In this document: one piece after another, positions 26,758-36,051 of the stretch | How the letters are laid out: each line of letters opens with the position of its first letter | How positions within the stretch are numbered: position 1 is the first letter of the stretch | From: Thermus antranikianii DSM 12462 | GTDB taxonomy: Bacteria > Deinococcota > Deinococci > Deinococcales > Thermaceae | Direction: 5' to 3' | Assembly (NCBI RefSeq): GCF_000423905.1 | Contig: NZ_AUIW01000003.1 | Coordinates: forward strand, 1-64,000 | Length of the DNA: 64,000 nt | Made by a program: the position numbers and the translations under genes | Notes under the pieces: model-generated | What the model saw: the letters and a program-made list of their open reading frames with translations, nothing else | What the model was told of the DNA's origin: nothing | Database searches by the model: none

Positions 26758-27173
26758 CTCCCCCCTTTTACCACCAGGTAGGTTTCCAGCAAAACCCGGG
26801 TGAAGCTATTCAGCGGAAAGGAAAAGCCCTCTTCCGGCCTTACCCAGGCCCACTCCAGAATCTCCTCGCCCGGCCGCACCTCCCCTTCCCCTTGGGCAAA
26901 GTAGTTGAAGAGGAGCATGTGGGTGGGCTTGTAGAACTCCGGGCTGAAGATGGCCTCCTGCACCAGGGCGAAGCGCACCTCCCTAAGGTCAAGGCCCACC
27001 TCCTCCCGGAACTCCCGCCTTAAGGCCTCCTCGAGGCTTTCCCCCCACTCCACCTTTCCCCCAGGCACCCCCCATAGCCCCCGCCACTTCGGGGTGCGCA
27101 CCAGAAGCACCCGGCCCCCCTGTTCCACCAGGGCCCCTACCGTGGGGATGGGATGGCGCGGAGGATTCTCCAT
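26754..27173 (-). CDS. Nudix hydrolase
   Basis: 139 residues from the ATG at 27173 (a TTG three codons earlier is the alternative). The complete Nudix box spans GGKVEWGESLEEALRREF and the following REEVGL, matching G-x5-E-x7-R-E-U-x-E-E-x-G-U. It hydrolyses a nucleoside diphosphate linked to some moiety; the substrate is not evident. It overlaps the phosphatidyltransferase gene by 37 bases. Confidence 0.9.
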   Translation of the reverse strand: MENPPRHPIPTVGALVEQGGRVLLVRTPKWRGLWGVPGGKVEWGESLEEALRREFREEVGLDLREVRFALVQEAIFSPEFYKPTHMLLFNYFAQGEGEVRPGEEILEWAWVRPEEGFSFPLNSFTRVLLETYLVVKGGR

Positions 27174-27910
27174 AGATACCAAAGGACAAGATACAGGGCC
27201 TGAAGGAGCACGAAGGTGAGGTAGGCCTCAGGGCTTTGGAAAAGCAAAAAGACCCCCAGGAAGAAAAGCTGGGTGGTGAGGCCCAGGTTCACCACCCCCG
27301 CCAAAGCCCCCTCGTCCCAGAAGCGCTCGGGAACAAGGCGAAAACGCCGGAGCACAAAGCCCTCCAGGGCCCTTATGCCCTGGTCCTGGGGCAGGAAAAA
27401 GAGGCGGTAGACCCCCCGCAGAAGACCCAGCAAAGGACTGGGGGGATCCTGCCTTTCCGCGGGCAGGGGAAGGCCATGGGCCTCCCTGTAGAGCCTTTCC
27501 AGGTTGAAGTCGTAGGATTGGACCAGGGTGAAAACCAAAAAGGCTGCAAAGGCCAGCTCCCAGGCCCCGGTGCGCGCCCCCAGGGCCAGGAAGAGGAAGA
27601 GGTTCCCCAAAAGATCCAGCTCCGTGTCCAGGTACCGCCCGAGCTCCGTGACCTCCCCCCTGAGGCGCGCCAGCTGGCCATCGGCGTTGTCCAAAACGGT
27701 TTTTAGCTGGAGAAGAAAGGCTGCGGGCACATCCTGGCCCAGATGGATCAACCTGGCGGCGAGCAGGACCAAGAGCGTATGGAAGAGGACCAGGTGGTGA
27801 GGCCTAACGCGGGTGCGGTACAGCAAGAGGACCAGCAGGTGGGCCAAGGGGCGGAAGAGAAGGACATTAAGGAACTCCTGTACCGGCCTTTCCTTGGCTC
27901 CCGGCACCAT
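27137..27910 (-). CDS. CDP-alcohol phosphatidyltransferase family protein
   Basis: 257 residues with about six membrane helices. The full family signature is present, D-x2-DG-x2-AR-x8-G-x3-D-x3-D, starting at DNADGQLAR and continuing to the two Asp of RYLDTELD. Enzymes of this family make phospholipids or inositol/glycerol phosphodiesters from a CDP-linked donor; the acceptor cannot be read from the sequence. It begins three bases after the cmk stop. Confidence 0.9.
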   Translation of the reverse strand: MVPGAKERPVQEFLNVLLFRPLAHLLVLLLYRTRVRPHHLVLFHTLLVLLAARLIHLGQDVPAAFLLQLKTVLDNADGQLARLRGEVTELGRYLDTELDLLGNLFLFLALGARTGAWELAFAAFLVFTLVQSYDFNLERLYREAHGLPLPAERQDPPSPLLGLLRGVYRLFFLPQDQGIRALEGFVLRRFRLVPERFWDEGALAGVVNLGLTTQLFFLGVFLLFQSPEAYLTFVLLQALYLVLWYLWRILRAIPSPR

Positions 27911-27912
27911 GG

Positions 27913-28551
27913 TCAGTCCTGGATGTGGGAGAGCACCCGGGCCACCACCTCCTCGAGGGTCATCCCGCTGGTATCGATCACGATGGCCTCGGGAGCAGGG
28001 GCGCTTTGGGCCCGGTCCAGCTCGTCCCGTCGGATCAGCTCCTTCAGCACCTCCCGGTAATCCTGTGGCCGCTCCAGGGTGCGCCGCCTGGCCCGCACCT
28101 CCGGCGTGGCCGTGAGGTAGAACTTGTGGGGCGCCTGGGGAAAGACCGCCGTCCCCATGTCCCGCCCCTCGGCCACGAAGGGAGGCGGCACTTCCCTAAG
28201 CCTCTCGTTCACCCAGGCCCGCACCCCGGGATGGCGCGCCACCTGGGAAACCACGCGATCCACCTCCGGGGTGTGAAGGTAAGGGGTCAGGTCCTCCAAG
28301 GTGGAAGCCTTCTCGGCCACCACCCGGTTGCCCTGAACCTCGGGGAGCAAACGCACCCGGTAAGTTTCCAAAAGAGCCAGGATACCTGGCTCATCCCCGG
28401 GATCCACCCCCACCCTCCGGGCCAGGTAGGCGGCGGCGCGGTAGAGGAGGCCGCTACTCAGGTAGGGTACCCCCAAGGCCTCCGCCACCTTTTTGGCCAC
28501 GGAGCTTTTTCCCGAGGCGGAAGGCCCGTCGATGGTCACGATGCCCCGCAT
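27913..28551 (-). CDS. cmk: Cytidylate kinase
   Basis: 212 residues, phosphorylating CMP/dCMP. P-loop [14 protein letters not shown] (8-21), the substrate segment [12 protein letters not shown] and [12 protein letters not shown] are typical; a lid Arg lies in [19 protein letters not shown]. The ATG at 28551 overlaps the aroA stop by 16 bases; adjacency of aroA and cmk is common in bacteria. Confidence 0.95.
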   Translation of the reverse strand: MRGIVTIDGPSASGKSSVAKKVAEALGVPYLSSGLLYRAAAYLARRVGVDPGDEPGILALLETYRVRLLPEVQGNRVVAEKASTLEDLTPYLHTPEVDRVVSQVARHPGVRAWVNERLREVPPPFVAEGRDMGTAVFPQAPHKFYLTATPEVRARRRTLERPQDYREVLKELIRRDELDRAQSAPAPEAIVIDTSGMTLEEVVARVLSHIQD

Positions 28552-29825
28552 AGCCGCTTCAGGTCCTGGAAGAACCCAGGGTAGGAGATCTCCGCCCAAT
28601 GGGGCTCCCAAACCCTAACCCCCACGGGAAGCCCCGCCACGGCGAAGGCCATGGCGATGCGGTGGTCGTGGAAGGGTTCCACCTCCCCCGGCTTCACCCC
28701 ACCGCCTTGGATCCTAAGCCAGTCCGGCCCCTCCTCCACCCCCACCCCCAAAGCCCTGAGGTTATGGGCGATGGCGGCAACGCGGTCCGATTCCTTCACC
28801 CTTAGCTCGGAAAGACCTGGAATATAGGTCTCCCCCTCCGCCCAGGCGGCGGCGGCGGCCAGGACGGGCACCTCGTCCACCATGAGGGGGATGAGCCCCG
28901 GATCCACGGAAACCCCCTTCAGGGGGCTATACCGGGCCCGTATCCAGCCCACGGGCTCCCCCGCCTCCCCTTCCACCACCTGCCACTCCAGATCCGCCCC
29001 CATCTCCCGGAGCACCTTGAGAAGGCCAGTGCGGGTGGGGTTCAAGCCCACGCCCTCCACGGTGACCTCGGAACCCGGGGTGAGGAGAGCCGCCACCAGG
29101 AAAAAGGCGGCAGAGGAAAAATCCCCGGGCACGGTGAGGTCCCTGGCAGGGAAGGGCTCGGCCCTGCGGGTGCGGATGCGCGGGCCCTCGGTTTCCAAGG
29201 GAAGCCCGAAGTGACGGAAGAGCCTTTCCGTGTGGTCCCGGGTGGGAACAGGCTCCACCACCTCCGTGACGCCCTCGGCAAAAAGCCCGGCCAGGAGAAG
29301 GGCGCTTTTCACCTGGGCGCTGGGCACGGGAAGGGTGTAGGAAATTCCCTTTAAACCTCCGCCCCGCACCGCCAGGGGGGCCTTCTTACCCCCTTCCCTC
29401 CCATCTATGGAAGCCCCCATGGCCCTTAGGGGCTCCACCACCCGGCCCATGGGACGGCGGCGCAGGGAAGCGTCCCCCGTAAGGACCGCAAAAAGCCCCT
29501 CCTGCCCCGCAAGGATGCCCAGGATGAGGCGTATCAGGGTCCCGGCGTTGCCGCAGTCCAGCACATCCTCGGGCTCCTTCAAGCGTAGCCCCTGCCCCCG
29601 TACCCGGAAGTGGGGGCCCTCCTCGTGGACCTCCGCCCCCAAGGCCCTCAGGACCCGAGCGGTGGAAAGGGTGTCCCCAGCCTTTAGGGGATAGAAGAGC
29701 CTGCCCTCCCCCTGGCTTAGGGCCAGGAGCATGAGCCCCCGGTGGGTAACGGACTTGTCCCCGGGAACGCGCAGAACCCCCCGCAAGGGGCCACAGGGAC
29801 CTAGGTCCAGGTAAGGCCGGTCCAT
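28536..29825 (-). CDS. aroA: 3-phosphoshikimate 1-carboxyvinyltransferase (EPSP synthase)
   Basis: 429 residues, penultimate shared step of aromatic amino acid synthesis. Seen: [13 protein letters not shown], the [16 protein letters not shown]-binding motif, [15 protein letters not shown], and [13 protein letters not shown]. First gene of a five-gene minus-strand operon (aroA, cmk, CDP-alcohol transferase, Nudix, SDR). It is divergent from the STAND/BTAD regulator with 68 bp between starts. Confidence 0.96.
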   Translation of the reverse strand: MDRPYLDLGPCGPLRGVLRVPGDKSVTHRGLMLLALSQGEGRLFYPLKAGDTLSTARVLRALGAEVHEEGPHFRVRGQGLRLKEPEDVLDCGNAGTLIRLILGILAGQEGLFAVLTGDASLRRRPMGRVVEPLRAMGASIDGREGGKKAPLAVRGGGLKGISYTLPVPSAQVKSALLLAGLFAEGVTEVVEPVPTRDHTERLFRHFGLPLETEGPRIRTRRAEPFPARDLTVPGDFSSAAFFLVAALLTPGSEVTVEGVGLNPTRTGLLKVLREMGADLEWQVVEGEAGEPVGWIRARYSPLKGVSVDPGLIPLMVDEVPVLAAAAAWAEGETYIPGLSELRVKESDRVAAIAHNLRALGVGVEEGPDWLRIQGGGVKPGEVEPFHDHRIAMAFAVAGLPVGVRVWEPHWAEISYPGFFQDLKRLCGAS

Positions 29826-29854
29826 GCCCCCCAGTCTCGGGGGAGTAAGGGGCT

Positions 29855-29882
29855 TTGGTCAAGGGCGACCCCCGCTTACAAT
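29855..29882 (+). promoter_or_regulatory. Promoter of the STAND/BTAD regulator
   Basis: TTGGTC (29855-29860), 16-base spacer, TACAAT (29877-29882); the ATG follows 11 bases later, leaving a leader of only a few bases. Confidence 0.5.
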
Positions 29883-29893
29883 GGAACCCAAGC

Positions 29894-32512
29894 ATGGCCC
29901 TGGCGTGGCAAAGCCCGGTTTATCTGGAACGGAAAAGGCTCCTGGAACGGCTACCCGAAGAACCTGGCTTTGCCATCCACCTCGAGGCCCCAGCCGGCTT
30001 CGGAAAAAGCGTCCTGGCGGGACAGCTTGCCGCCCAACTGGGCCTTCGCACCCTCTGGGCCAGCAGCCTTCTGGGCGAGCCCCGCAGCCTTCTGGCCAAG
30101 GCCCTGGACCTGCCCCAGGAAGTGCCCTGGGGAGGGGTGGTGGAGGCCCTTCGGGCTGAACCTACCCTGGTCGTCCTGGAGGACCTGACGGGAACGGAGG
30201 ATCTCTCCCCCCTCCTCCGCACTCTCCCCTGCCTCCTGGTGCTGGCCAGCCGAAAACCCCTCCCCTACCCCGAGCTTCCCAAGCTCCTGGCGGAGGGAAG
30301 GCTCGTGCACCTGAAGGCGGTGGACCTGGCCTTCACCCTGGAGGAAGCCAGGCTCCTCTTCGCTGGCAAGGAGGGGTATGAGGAAGCCCACCGGGCCACG
30401 GGGGGCTGGCCCCTTCCCCTTTTCCTCTCCGCCCTCACGGGAAGCCCTCCCGAGCCCATGGCCCTCATCCAGGGCCTGAAGGAGAGCCTATCCCCGGAGG
30501 AGTTCCAAGAAGGCCTTCTCCTGGCTGCTTTGCCTCATCTGCCCCTTGCCCTTGCCCGGCCGGAAACGGAAAGCCTCTTCCAAAAAGGGCTTCTAAGGCG
30601 CCTATCTGAGGGCTACGCCCTTCATCCCCTCCTGAAGGAGATGGCCAAGCGTAGCCTGCGCAGGGAAGTGCAGGAGGCCGTACGCCAAAGCGCCACCCGC
30701 CTTCCCCCTCTTCTTCTGGCCGAGGCCTACTGGGAAGCGGGCCTCGAGGGGGAACTTTTGGACCTGCTGGAGCGCCCCATCACCCTCCCCATCCCCGCAG
30801 AAAGGCTTCTGGAGTGGGAACACCTCCTGCGCCGCGGGGGCCCCAGGGCTCATCTGCGGCTCGGGGAAGCCCTGGCCCAGTGCGGGAGGAAGGAGGGGCT
30901 ATCCCTTCTGGAAAAGCTGGCGGAATCAGAGGCGGATAAGGACCCGGCTCTTGCCCTCACCGCCTTAGGGCACCTGGCCTACTACTTTTCCGAAACCCTT
31001 TTGGGGAAGGATCTTTCCCGGGCCCGCACCTACCTGGAAAAAGGTCTGGAGCTGGTTCCAAGGGTGAGGCCGGAACTGGCTGGACGCTTCCTGAACGACG
31101 TGGCCCAGGTGCCCTTTGCCGAGGGCAAGCCGGAGGAAGCCGCCCACCTCCTGGAGGAAGCCCTCAGGTACCTCCCCCCGGAAAGCCCCTACCGCATCGC
31201 CCCCCTTGTCAACCTGGCCCTGCTTCGCTTTGAGCTTCGGGGTAGCCTCGGGGAAAGGATCCAGGCGCTGGAGGAAGCCTTAAGGCTCATGGAAGAGCAC
31301 ATGCCCCAGAACATCCCAGGGCACCTCCGGGACCTGGGCTGGCTCCACCTTCTCCTGGGGCAAAGGGAGAAGGCCCGCACCTACCTGGAAAGGGCCGCCC
31401 AAACCCCCGGAAGCCCCCTGGCCTCCCTTGAGGCCAAGATGCTCCTCGCCCACCTGGAAGGGGATGCCGAGGCCCTTACCCGCCACGTGGCCCAGGCGGA
31501 GCTTTGGGAAACCCCCTACCTGGTGGAAAGGGGACGGGCCCTTCTCGCGGAGCTGAAGAAGGACCCAGGGATCCTCGAGGGGCTCTCCGGCTTGTTCCCA
31601 AGCCTCACCCGGGCCCTCTTGCAAAAGGACCCAGGCCTCCTTCCCCCCTACCCCGAAAGCCGGGAGGAAAGGCTTCTATGGCACGCCGCCCGCTACCGCC
31701 TCCTACGGGAAGAAGGGGATTTGGAAGCCCTCCTTGCCCTCACCGATGCCAGGGAAGGGATCCTCCCCGGCCTCCTTCCTCTGGAAACCCTGCCCCGTAA
31801 GCGGCCCGAGCTTGCCCGGGCCTATCCCCTTTTGGAGGTCCTGCGCCTGGGCTGGAAGGAAGCCATCGCCCTGAGGCTTCCGGAGATACCTCCCTTGAAG
31901 GTTGAGGTGGTGGGACGCTTCCATGTGGAAAACCCCTTGGGGCCTGTGGAGCTAAGGGGCAAGGCCAAGGAGGTCTTCGCCCTCTTGCTTCTCGGCCTTC
32001 CCCGGGAGGAGGTGGCCTTTGCCCTTTGGCCGGACCTCTCCGAGGAGGCTGCCCTCAACAACCTCTACGTGTGGCTTGCCCGCATCCGGAAGCTCCTGGA
32101 GCCCTGGGGGGTTCCCACCTACCTGGGGGAGGAGGGGTTGGCGCAGGTAACCTCCGACCTGGAGGCTCTGGAAGAAGCTCTTGTGCAGGAGGATGCGGAA
32201 GAAGTCCTTCGCCTTTACCAGGAACCCCTGTTCCCTGGCCTGGACCACCCCCATCTGGACCGCAAGCGGGAGGAGGTCTTCCACCGGGTGCGGACCCTTT
32301 TCCTGAAGAGGAGTGAACCCCGCTTCCTGGAGCGCCTCCTGGAGCTGGACCCCCTGGACGAGGAAGCCCTCATCCCCCTGGTGGAATCCTGCCTATCCCA
32401 GGGGCAACGGGCCCGGGCTCGAAAGCTTTTGGAGCATTACCGGAAAAGGCTTTGGGAAGAGCTTGGGGAGCGACCCTCCCCCAGGGTGGAAGCCCTTTTC
32501 AGGGCCCTGTAG
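29894..32512 (+). CDS. Large STAND-ATPase transcriptional regulator with BTAD domain
   Basis: About 872 residues. N-terminal NTPase with Walker A EAPAGFGKSVLAG (about 31-43) and a MalT-like arrangement, a long helical repeat region of TPR type (about 280-600: LRLGEALAQCG..., ARTYLEKGLELVP, PEEAAHLLEEALRYL), then a C-terminal winged-helix segment (KVEVVGRFHVENP...LRGKAKEVFALLLLGLPREEVAFALWP..SEEAALNNLYVWLARIRKLL) and a bacterial transcriptional activator (BTAD) repeat domain. Regulators of this type integrate a ligand through ATP-dependent oligomerisation; ligand and targets are unknown. It converges with manA (14-base overlap). Confidence 0.85.
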   Translation: MALAWQSPVYLERKRLLERLPEEPGFAIHLEAPAGFGKSVLAGQLAAQLGLRTLWASSLLGEPRSLLAKALDLPQEVPWGGVVEALRAEPTLVVLEDLTGTEDLSPLLRTLPCLLVLASRKPLPYPELPKLLAEGRLVHLKAVDLAFTLEEARLLFAGKEGYEEAHRATGGWPLPLFLSALTGSPPEPMALIQGLKESLSPEEFQEGLLLAALPHLPLALARPETESLFQKGLLRRLSEGYALHPLLKEMAKRSLRREVQEAVRQSATRLPPLLLAEAYWEAGLEGELLDLLERPITLPIPAERLLEWEHLLRRGGPRAHLRLGEALAQCGRKEGLSLLEKLAESEADKDPALALTALGHLAYYFSETLLGKDLSRARTYLEKGLELVPRVRPELAGRFLNDVAQVPFAEGKPEEAAHLLEEALRYLPPESPYRIAPLVNLALLRFELRGSLGERIQALEEALRLMEEHMPQNIPGHLRDLGWLHLLLGQREKARTYLERAAQTPGSPLASLEAKMLLAHLEGDAEALTRHVAQAELWETPYLVERGRALLAELKKDPGILEGLSGLFPSLTRALLQKDPGLLPPYPESREERLLWHAARYRLLREEGDLEALLALTDAREGILPGLLPLETLPRKRPELARAYPLLEVLRLGWKEAIALRLPEIPPLKVEVVGRFHVENPLGPVELRGKAKEVFALLLLGLPREEVAFALWPDLSEEAALNNLYVWLARIRKLLEPWGVPTYLGEEGLAQVTSDLEALEEALVQEDAEEVLRLYQEPLFPGLDHPHLDRKREEVFHRVRTLFLKRSEPRFLERLLELDPLDEEALIPLVESCLSQGQRARARKLLEHYRKRLWEELGERPSPRVEALFRAL

Positions 32513-33272
32513 GGCTCGCCCCGAGGAAAAACCCCTCCCCTTCCACCTGGATCCCTTCCCCCGGCTCCAGTAGGAAGGTGGCCGGGGGTGCCAAGGAAGT
32601 GCCCTCCACCTGGGCTTCGCCCTCCAGGAGGGTGAGGAGAAGGGGAGCCTGGGGCTTAAGATGAAGGACCCCCCGCAAGGGATAGCGATAGAGGTGGAAA
32701 TAGGGCGTCTTGAGGAGGCACTCTCCTCCTTCCACCGGCTCGGGCCGGACAGGGGGTAACGGGATGGGCTCCAGAATAGCCACCTCGAGGGCCTTGTCCA
32801 GGTGTAGCTCCCGGGGGCGGCCGTAATCGTAAAGCCGGTAGGTGAGGTCCGAGGGCGTCTGCACCTCGTAGACCCTCACCCCCGGGCCCAAGGCATGCAC
32901 CACCCCGGCGGGCAGGTAGAGCACCTGGCCCGGGGCCACGGGAATCCGGTTCAGGATAGGGTCCAGGTTCCCGCTGGCCACCGCATCCCTAAGCTCCTCG
33001 AGGCCCACCCGCCGGGAAAAGCCGTAAACCACCTCCCCTGGGGTGAGCACGTACCAGGCCTCGTATTTGCCGGGCCTCCCTTCCTTCTCTAGGGCATAGG
33101 CATGGGGTGGGTGAACCTGCACGGAAAGCCATTCCCCTGGGTCCAGGATCTTCACCAGGAGGGGCTCCTCCGAAAGCCACACCTCTCCCACCCCTGGGCC
33201 GAAGCCCAAGGCACCTCCCCCCCAGGGACGCAGCACCGGCTTGGGACGAAAAAGCCGCACGAGGGTTAGCAT
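32499..33272 (-). CDS. manA: Mannose-6-phosphate isomerase, type I (cupin)
   Basis: 257 residues, short class I isomerase. Zinc-site residues lie in LSVQVHPPHAYAL (two His), GKYEAWYVL (Glu) and LPAGVVHALGPG (His). It interconverts mannose- and fructose-6-phosphate. Start codons of manA and the divergent SIS gene are seven bases apart, so both promoters overlap the neighbouring gene. Confidence 0.9.
   Translation of the reverse strand: MLTLVRLFRPKPVLRPWGGGALGFGPGVGEVWLSEEPLLVKILDPGEWLSVQVHPPHAYALEKEGRPGKYEAWYVLTPGEVVYGFSRRVGLEELRDAVASGNLDPILNRIPVAPGQVLYLPAGVVHALGPGVRVYEVQTPSDLTYRLYDYGRPRELHLDKALEVAILEPIPLPPVRPEPVEGGECLLKTPYFHLYRYPLRGVLHLKPQAPLLLTLLEGEAQVEGTSLAPPATFLLEPGEGIQVEGEGFFLGASPTGP
33267..33272 (+). 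promoter_or_regulatory. -10 element of the SIS isomerase-like gene
   Basis: TAGCAT, seven bases before the ATG at 33280; it overlaps the first codons of manA on the other strand. Confidence 0.5.
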
Positions 33273-33279
33273 AAGGGGT

Positions 33280-34152
33280 ATGCGCGACCTAGACCGCGAG
33301 GAAACCTATCTCTCGGACCGCCGGGGCCTGGCCCTGGAGCTTCGCGACCTGGTGGGCTCGGGACCCGTGCCCACCCGGTCCTACCCCGCACCCCACGCCG
33401 CATTGGGCTATGGGGAGGGTCACTTCGCCGCCCGGCTGTCCGGCCTTCCCGATTGGACGGAGGAGGGAACCCTGTTCGTGCTGGAAGGAGGGTACGACCT
33501 GGGAGAAGCCGCTGCCCTTTCCCTTCTGGCAGAAACGGAGCGGGTGCAGGTGGTCAAGGTGGGCCTCCGCCCCGGGGTGGAGGTCTACCTGTCCCCTAGC
33601 CCCCTGAACCCTTACCGCTACCTGCGCTTCCTCCTTCTGGCCACAGGACAGGAGGAGGCCCTCTCGGAGGTGGATAGGACCCTGCTGGAGGAACGAAAAC
33701 GCCTCACCCCGGAAATCCCCCTCGAGGAGAACCCCGCCAAGTTCCTGGCCTACACCCTGGTGGAGCGGATCCCCCTCCTCTACGCTCCCTTTTACCGCCC
33801 CTTGGAGGAAGCGGCGCAAAGCCTTTTTGCCCGCATCGGCAAAAGCCTGGCCCTCACCCCACCCCATAGCGCCCTAGAGTTTTTCCTCACGGGCCTCGAG
33901 GCCCGCCACGAGCAGGGAGACCCCCTGGCCGCCCTCCTTTTGGGAGAAGGGGAAGCGGTACGTCTAGCCAAGGAAATCCTGGAAACCCGGGTGGACGCCA
34001 TCGCCGAGGTGCCCGCTCCCACGGGAAGCCGCCTGGCCCAGGCCCTGGCCCTCTGGTACCGGTTGGCCTGGACCGCCTACTACCTGGCCCTTCTCTACGG
34101 GGTGGATCCCTCCGACCCCGAGGTGCTGGAGCGCCTGCGGGAGGCCACCTAA
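33280..34152 (+). CDS. Phosphoglucose/phosphomannose isomerase-like SIS protein
   Basis: 290 residues, resembling the T. thermophilus phosphoglucose-isomerase-like protein of the same length. N-terminal half is a degenerate SIS domain (ALGYGEGHFAARL, GTLFVLEGGYDLGEA, LLAETERVQVVKV), and the C-terminal segment (LAWTAYYLALLYGVDPSDPEVLERL) matches the bifunctional PGI/PMI family. Several catalytic positions of true isomerases are not obvious, so activity is uncertain. The first base of an efficient reading is the leaderless ATG at 33280. Position beside manA fits a role with hexose phosphates. Confidence 0.7.
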   Translation: MRDLDREETYLSDRRGLALELRDLVGSGPVPTRSYPAPHAALGYGEGHFAARLSGLPDWTEEGTLFVLEGGYDLGEAAALSLLAETERVQVVKVGLRPGVEVYLSPSPLNPYRYLRFLLLATGQEEALSEVDRTLLEERKRLTPEIPLEENPAKFLAYTLVERIPLLYAPFYRPLEEAAQSLFARIGKSLALTPPHSALEFFLTGLEARHEQGDPLAALLLGEGEAVRLAKEILETRVDAIAEVPAPTGSRLAQALALWYRLAWTAYYLALLYGVDPSDPEVLERLREAT

Positions 34153-34166
34153 CCCCCGGAAAGCCC

Positions 34167-34844
34167 ATGATGCCCTTCCCCAAGCCGGAGGACCTTCAAA
34201 CGGCCATGGCCCTGCAGAGGAGCCTGGCGGAAAGGGTGATCCTGGAGGGAAGCCTCCGAAACGCCAAGCGGATCGCCGCCCTGGACGCCTCCCATAAAAG
34301 GGGGAAGCCCCTTGTGGCGGTGGCGGTGCTTTACCACCTGGAGAAGGGCCCCCTGGCCGTGGGAGTAGGGGTGGTGCCCGAGGAAGCCCTTTTCCCCTAC
34401 ATCCCCGGCTTCCTCTCCTTCCGCGAGGCTCCTGCCTATCTCCAGGCTTTACAGGCGCTTCCCGAGCCACCCGAGGCCCTTTTGGTGGATGGCCAAGGCA
34501 TCGCCCATCCCCGAGGCCTGGGCATCGCCAGCCACCTGGGGGTGCACCTGGACCTTCCCAGCATCGGGGTGGCCAAGAGTTTGCTCTACGGCCGCCTCGA
34601 GGCTCCCTTGCCCCTGGAGGCGGGAAGTGCGGTAAGGCTTCTCTCCCCGGAAGGCCGCCCCCTGGGCTACGCCTACCGCAGCCGAAAGGGGGTCAAGCCC
34701 CTTTTCATCTCCCCAGGGCACCGGGTGGGCCTGGAGGAAGCCTTAGCCTTCGTGAAGCATCTTCCCACCCGCTCCCGCCTACCGGAACCCTTGCGCCTGG
34801 CCCACCTCGAGGCGGGCAAGGCCCTCCGCCGGCTGGACCCGTAG
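34167..34844 (+). CDS. nfi: Endonuclease V
   Basis: 225 residues. Metal-binding residues: Asp in RIAALDASHK, Glu in FREAPAYL after the wedge motif FPYIPGFLSF, Asp in LLVDGQGIAHPR. It nicks DNA 3' to deaminated adenine (hypoxanthine), useful at high temperature. Next gene plsC starts ten bases after the stop. Confidence 0.94.
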   Translation: MMPFPKPEDLQTAMALQRSLAERVILEGSLRNAKRIAALDASHKRGKPLVAVAVLYHLEKGPLAVGVGVVPEEALFPYIPGFLSFREAPAYLQALQALPEPPEALLVDGQGIAHPRGLGIASHLGVHLDLPSIGVAKSLLYGRLEAPLPLEAGSAVRLLSPEGRPLGYAYRSRKGVKPLFISPGHRVGLEEALAFVKHLPTRSRLPEPLRLAHLEAGKALRRLDP

Positions 34845-34854
34845 ACTGAAGCCC

Positions 34855-35490
34855 GTGGAAAGCCACCGGCCTGACCCTCTTTACCAGGCTCTCTGGTACT
34901 TGGTCCGGCTCCTTCTTCACCTTCTTTTCGGCTTCCGCGCTGAAGGCGAGGAGAACGTTCCCCGGGAAGGCCCGGTAATCTTGGCTGCGAACCATCTTTC
35001 CGTCCTAGATCCCATCGTTATCGGAGCCGGGATACGGCGCCCGGTGAGTTTCTTGGCCCGGTCCGAACTCTTCCGCCTTCCCTTCCTATCCCGGCTCTTG
35101 CCGCGGCTGTACGCCATCCCCGTGGAGCGGGGGCAAAGCGACCTCTCCGCCATCAAGGGCGCCATCCGCGCCCTGGAACGGGGCATGGCCTTCGGCATCT
35201 TCCCGGAAGGAACCCGAAGCCGCACGGGCAAGCTCCAGCCCTTCAAGACCGGGGTGGCGGCTATCGCCCTGCGCACCGGGAGTCCCGTGGTACCCGTGGC
35301 CGTGGTGGGTACGGACCAGGCCTGGCCCGTGGGACGAAAGCTCTTCCGTCTGCGCAAGGCCATCCGGGTGATCTACGGCAAACCTATACCGGTTCCGAGG
35401 CTTTCCCGGTTTACCCACCAGGAGCTGGAAAGCCTGACCCGGGAGATAGAGGCCCGGGTACGGGAACTTCTGCCACCCCAGTACCGCTAG
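34855..35490 (+). CDS. plsC: 1-acyl-sn-glycerol-3-phosphate acyltransferase
   Basis: 211 residues with an N-terminal hydrophobic helix (about 12-26). Acyltransferase motif I NHLSVLD (H-x4-D), motif III FPEGTRSRTG, and VVPVAVVGTDQAWP. It makes phosphatidic acid at the inner membrane. GTG start. Confidence 0.92.
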   Translation: MESHRPDPLYQALWYLVRLLLHLLFGFRAEGEENVPREGPVILAANHLSVLDPIVIGAGIRRPVSFLARSELFRLPFLSRLLPRLYAIPVERGQSDLSAIKGAIRALERGMAFGIFPEGTRSRTGKLQPFKTGVAAIALRTGSPVVPVAVVGTDQAWPVGRKLFRLRKAIRVIYGKPIPVPRLSRFTHQELESLTREIEARVRELLPPQYR

Positions 35491-35548
35491 AGCCAATACT
35501 TCCGTTATCACACATTACTATACGCAGGTATACAAATGGGTCAGAGTA

Positions 35549-35578
35549 TTGCATGCCTGCATTCAGGCGTGCTATAGT
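35549..35578 (+). promoter_or_regulatory. Promoter of the HU gene with palindromic spacer
   Basis: TTGCAT (35549-35554), 18-base spacer, TATAGT (35573-35578). The spacer and -35 include GCATGCCTG-CATT-CAGGCGTGC (35551-35572), arms matching at eight of nine positions, a likely operator or an AT-poor structured element. Confidence 0.75.
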
Positions 35579-35612
35579 CCTTGCGGAAGGGAAAAGAGGA
35601 GGGAGGTGAAGA

Positions 35613-35906
35613 ATGGCAACAAAGAAAACGGTCACCAAAGCGGATCTGGTGGATCAGGTAGCTGCCGCAACGGGCCTCAAGAAAAAGGACGTGAAGGCGG
35701 CGGTGGATGCGTTCCTCTCCAAGGTAGAAGAGGCCCTTTCGGGGGGGAACAAGGTCCAGCTCACCGGCTTCGGCACCTTTGAGGTGCGCAAGCGCAAGGC
35801 TCGCACCGGCGTGAAGCCCGGCACCAAGGAGAAGATCAAGATCCCCGCTACCCAGTATCCCGCCTTCAAGCCGGGCAAGGCCCTAAAGGAAAAGGTCAAG
35901 AAGTAA
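35613..35906 (+). CDS. hup: DNA-binding protein HU
   Basis: 97 residues. HU fold: VTKADLVDQVAAATGLKKKDVKAAVDAFL, then GNKVQLTGFGTFEVRKRKARTG, the DNA-binding arm (PGTKEKIKIPATQYPAFKPGKALKEKV). Histone-like dimer that bends and stabilises DNA. Perfect ribosome site GGAGGTGA. Bracketed by its own promoter and terminator. Confidence 0.96.
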   Translation: MATKKTVTKADLVDQVAAATGLKKKDVKAAVDAFLSKVEEALSGGNKVQLTGFGTFEVRKRKARTGVKPGTKEKIKIPATQYPAFKPGKALKEKVKK

Positions 35907-35919
35907 GGTATTCCCTTCC

Positions 35920-35949
35920 CCCGGGGGGCTTTAGCCCCCCGGGTTTATT
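35920..35949 (+). terminator. Intrinsic terminator of the HU gene
   Basis: Stem CCCGGGGGGC / GCCCCCCGGG (35920-35929, 35934-35943) followed by TTTATT. Confidence 0.85.
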
Positions 35950-36011
35950 CCTACCCTTCTCCCTATGCCGTGCCCCTAGGTGTCCCAGAACATCGTGGGG
36001 GCAAGGATCTT

Positions 36012-36047
36012 CCGGGGCCCTCGCCTTGGCTTTCGCCAAGGCGAGGG
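36012..36047 (-). terminator. Hairpin ending ftsH (recurrent type)
   Basis: 13-bp stem CCCTCGCCTTGGC / GCCAAGGCGAGGG with a GAAA loop on the minus strand, five bases beyond the ftsH stop. Preceded on the plus strand by CCGGGGCC as at 7359 and 26013; the stem differs by paired changes. Confidence 0.7.
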
Positions 36048-36051
36048 GGTA

